A stretch of DNA of 64,000 bases from Jannaschia sp. W003 (GTDB lineage: Bacteria; Pseudomonadota; Alphaproteobacteria; Rhodobacterales; Rhodobacteraceae): positions 559,501 to 623,500 of the forward strand of contig NZ_CP083539.1 of NCBI RefSeq assembly GCF_025144335.1, read 5' to 3'. Positions 62,310 through 64,000 of the stretch are shown one piece after another; positions within the stretch are counted from its first letter, which is position 1, and every line of letters begins with the position of its first letter. Under the pieces are notes generated by a model. That model saw nothing but the letters and a program-made list of their open reading frames with translations, was not told the DNA's origin and made no database searches. Made by a program: the position numbers and the translations under genes.

Positions 62310-63019
62310 GCGACGGCGGCCCGCTGCGCGGCGACCAGCTCGTCCACGCCCTTCGCGGCCAGGCGCATCAGCTCGGCGAACTCGTCCTGCCCGAAGGCCG
62401 ACCCCTCGGCGGAGGCCTGCACCTCGATCATGCGCCCGCCGCCGGTCATCACGAAGTTGCCGTCGGTGCCGGCCTGGCTGTCCTCGGGATAGTCGAGGTC
62501 GAGCACCGGCTGGCCCGCGTAGATGCCGCAGGACACGGCGGCCACGTGGTCGAGCATGGGGTCGGTGGTGATCTTGCCCGCGGTCATCAGCGTGTTCAGC
62601 GCCAGCCGCAGCGCGACCCAGCCCCCGGTGATCGAGGCGCAGCGGGTGCCGCCGTCGGCCTGGATCACGTCGCAGTCCACGGTGATCTGGCGCTCGCCCA
62701 TGGCCTGCCGGTCGATGCCGGCGCGCAAGGAGCGGCCAATCAGGCGCTGGATCTCCTGGGTGCGGCCCGACTGCTTGCCGGCGGTGGCCTCGCGGCGCCC
62801 GCGCGTCGTGGTGGCGCGGGGCAGCATGCCGTACTCGGCCGTCACCCAGCCCTGCCCCGAGTTGCGCAGGAACGGGGGCACGCGCTCCTCCACGGAGGCG
62901 GTGCACAGCACGTGGGTGTTGCCCACGCGGATCATGCAGGAACCTTCCGCATGCATGGTCACGCCGGTCTCGATGGTGGTGTCCCGCATCTGGTCCAAGC
63001 TGCGTCCCGACGGTCTCAT
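62306..63019 (-). CDS. rph: Ribonuclease PH
   Basis: A 237-residue phosphorolytic 3'-5' exoribonuclease that trims tRNA 3' ends. [60 protein letters not shown] and [22 protein letters not shown] are clear RNase PH signatures, including the arginine-rich substrate site. It is the first gene of the minus-strand rph-rdgB-ridA-hemW operon and is divergent from hrcA with a 108 bp gap. A CAGGAGGACAG ribosome binding site precedes the ATG. Confidence 0.97.
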   Translation of the reverse strand: MRPSGRSLDQMRDTTIETGVTMHAEGSCMIRVGNTHVLCTASVEERVPPFLRNSGQGWVTAEYGMLPRATTTRGRREATAGKQSGRTQEIQRLIGRSLRAGIDRQAMGERQITVDCDVIQADGGTRCASITGGWVALRLALNTLMTAGKITTDPMLDHVAAVSCGIYAGQPVLDLDYPEDSQAGTDGNFVMTGGGRMIEVQASAEGSAFGQDEFAELMRLAAKGVDELVAAQRAAVA

Positions 63020-63038
63020 GGCCTGTCCTCCTGTTGAC

Positions 63039-63060
63039 GCGCCCCCCATGCCGGGGGCGC
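63039..63060. promoter_or_regulatory. Hairpin in the rph/hrcA divergent region
   Basis: GCGCCCCC (63039-63046), loop CATGCC, GGGGGCGC (63053-63060), perfect 8 bp stem 20 bp upstream of rph. It lies in the rph mRNA leader or over its promoter. It is not a CIRCE element. Confidence 0.4.
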
Positions 63061-63078
63061 CCGCGCCCCGCAAGGCGA

Positions 63079-63107
63079 TTGACGCCGCCCCCCTCCGTCC
63101 ATACCTC
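63079..63107 (+). promoter_or_regulatory. Candidate promoter of hrcA
   Basis: TTGACG (63079-63084) with TACCTC (63102-63107) at 17 bp, or ATACCT at 16 bp. The hrcA ATG is at 63128, with CGGAGGAG (63118-63125) as ribosome binding site. No CIRCE palindrome (TTAGCACTC) is visible. Confidence 0.4.
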
Positions 63108-63127
63108 GGACACGCTTCGGAGGAGCC

Positions 63128-64000
63128 ATGACCGACCAGCAGTCCCAGAGTGCCCGCGTCCTGGCCGAGATGACCGATCGCTCGCGCGAGGTCTTCCGGC
63201 GCGTGGTCGAGGGCTACCTCGGCACCGGCGACCCCGTGGGCTCGCGCACCCTGAGCCGCGAGATGTCGGCGCGGGTGTCGGCGGCCACGATCCGCAACGT
63301 GATGCAGGATCTGGAGTTCCTGGGTCTCCTCGAGGCGCCGCACGTCTCGGCGGGGCGCATCCCCACGCAGGCGGGCCTGCGCATGTTCGTGGACGGCCTT
63401 CTGGAGGCCAAGCTGGGCGACGAGGATCGCGACCGGATCGAGGCCACCGTGGGCGCGTCCGCGGGCGAGGTCGACGCGCTCCTGGGCCGGGTGGGCGAGG
63501 CGCTGTCGGGCGTCACGCAGGGCGCGTCGCTGGTGCTGGCGCCCAAGCGCGAGGCCCCGATCAAGCACATCGAGTTCGTGCAGCTCGCCCCCGACCGGGC
63601 GCTGTGCGTGCTCGTGTTCGCCGACGGGCATGTCGAGAACCGCGTGTTCGTTCCGCCCCCGGGCCAGACGCCCTCGGCCATGCGCGAGGCGGCGAATTTC
63701 CTCAACGCCATGCTCGACGGGCGCACGCTGGGCGACCTGCGCGGCCTGATGGAGGGCGAGATCGCGCGCCGCCGCCAGGAGATCGACGGCCTTGCCCACG
63801 ACCTGATCGGACGCGGCCTGGCCGCCTGGGAGAACGAGGGCGAGGCCTCGGAGCGCCTCTTGGTGCGGGGCCGCTCCAACCTGCTCGACGAGGGCGCCGA
63901 CCCCACGGAGCTGGCGCGCATCCGCACGCTCTTCGACGACCTGGAGCGCAAGCGCGACATCGCCGAGTTCATCGGCCTCGCCGAGCGCGGCGAGGGCGTG
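63128..64000 (+). CDS. hrcA: Heat-inducible transcription repressor HrcA (partial)
   Basis: The first 291 residues are in the window; the gene continues beyond the right edge. The N-terminal winged helix has [22 protein letters not shown] and [21 protein letters not shown] with [15 protein letters not shown], all typical of HrcA. The GAF-like middle part follows ([20 protein letters not shown]). HrcA represses groESL and related heat-shock genes by binding CIRCE. It is divergent from rph; relatives have grpE next, outside this window. Confidence 0.95.
   Translation, partial: MTDQQSQSARVLAEMTDRSREVFRRVVEGYLGTGDPVGSRTLSREMSARVSAATIRNVMQDLEFLGLLEAPHVSAGRIPTQAGLRMFVDGLLEAKLGDEDRDRIEATVGASAGEVDALLGRVGEALSGVTQGASLVLAPKREAPIKHIEFVQLAPDRALCVLVFADGHVENRVFVPPPGQTPSAMREAANFLNAMLDGRTLGDLRGLMEGEIARRRQEIDGLAHDLIGRGLAAWENEGEASERLLVRGRSNLLDEGADPTELARIRTLFDDLERKRDIAEFIGLAERGEGV

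Noticed and set aside
63020..63127. CIRCE operator upstream of hrcA
   Set aside because: No TTAGCACTC-N9-GAGTGCTAA-like palindrome is present; the hairpin there is a simple GC stem.

Overview
The window is a 64 kb stretch of a very GC-rich alphaproteobacterial chromosome. Gene content, gene order and protein sequences fit the order Rhodobacterales (Roseobacter/Rhodobacter group). Pointers are the secA / parvulin / argJ / mutT block, rimP-nusA-ylxR-infB, hslV/hslU, and the run smr, mltA, Tim44-like, fxsA, secB, dnaQ, coaE, aroE, maf, then rho, mnmE, mnmG, rsmG, parA, parB, hemW, ridA, rdgB, rph, hrcA. About 60 protein genes are packed tightly, many with 1-11 bp start/stop overlaps. I see no rRNA, tRNA, CRISPR array, insertion sequence, prophage or clearly broken gene.

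Layout. 0-2.4 kb: the edge of a c-type cytochrome peroxidase gene, then typA and a repeat-rich gap. 2.4-11 kb (minus strand): endonuclease III-like glycosylase, GH13 alpha-glucosidase, a polyamine-type ABC importer (ATPase, binding protein, two permeases) and a phospholipase D-like protein. 11-17.7 kb (plus): a membrane-anchored coiled-coil protein and a branched-chain-amino-acid-type ABC importer. 17.7-25.9 kb: secA, parvulin, argJ, mutT, ferrochelatase, a methyltransferase and comF. 26-28.2 kb: a translationally coupled glutaredoxin / nitrilase / MarR / DUF7002-like operon. 28.2-32.6 kb: hydrolase, NYN-domain protein, glutathione-dependent formaldehyde dehydrogenase, I78-type inhibitor lipoprotein and a Rieske-FAD reductase. 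32.8-38.1 kb: rimP-nusA-ylxR-infB. 38.2-43 kb: acyl-CoA ligase, tspO, cytochrome c2, idi and crtD, genes that in relatives belong to the photosynthesis/carotenoid complement. 43-49.7 kb: hslV and hslU split by an antisense nuclease-family gene, an MFS transporter, Smr, MltA, Tim44-like, FxsA. 49.7-64 kb: the replication-origin neighbourhood.

The origin region is the most coherent system here. A 510 bp gap between maf (leftward) and rho (rightward) holds several DnaA-box-like 9-mers and an AT-rich pyrimidine tract, so I propose it is oriC. Genes point away from it on both sides. parAB lie about 5-7 kb to the right, and three parS-like palindromes flank it, each inside coding sequence; one contains the GTG start codon of mnmG.

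Signals beyond ordinary annotation are: three copies of a composite intergenic element (perfect GC hairpin plus a conserved GAGGTATTT...GGCAGGATGAG tail); a 28 bp-arm inverted repeat after typA; a probable CTG start codon for ylxR, which is in frame with nusA across a single TGA; a near-consensus heat-shock promoter placed so close to hslU that the mRNA may be leaderless; and perfect hairpins directly after both transport binding-protein genes. Functions are assigned from sequence recognition only. Nothing was computed or searched against databases.
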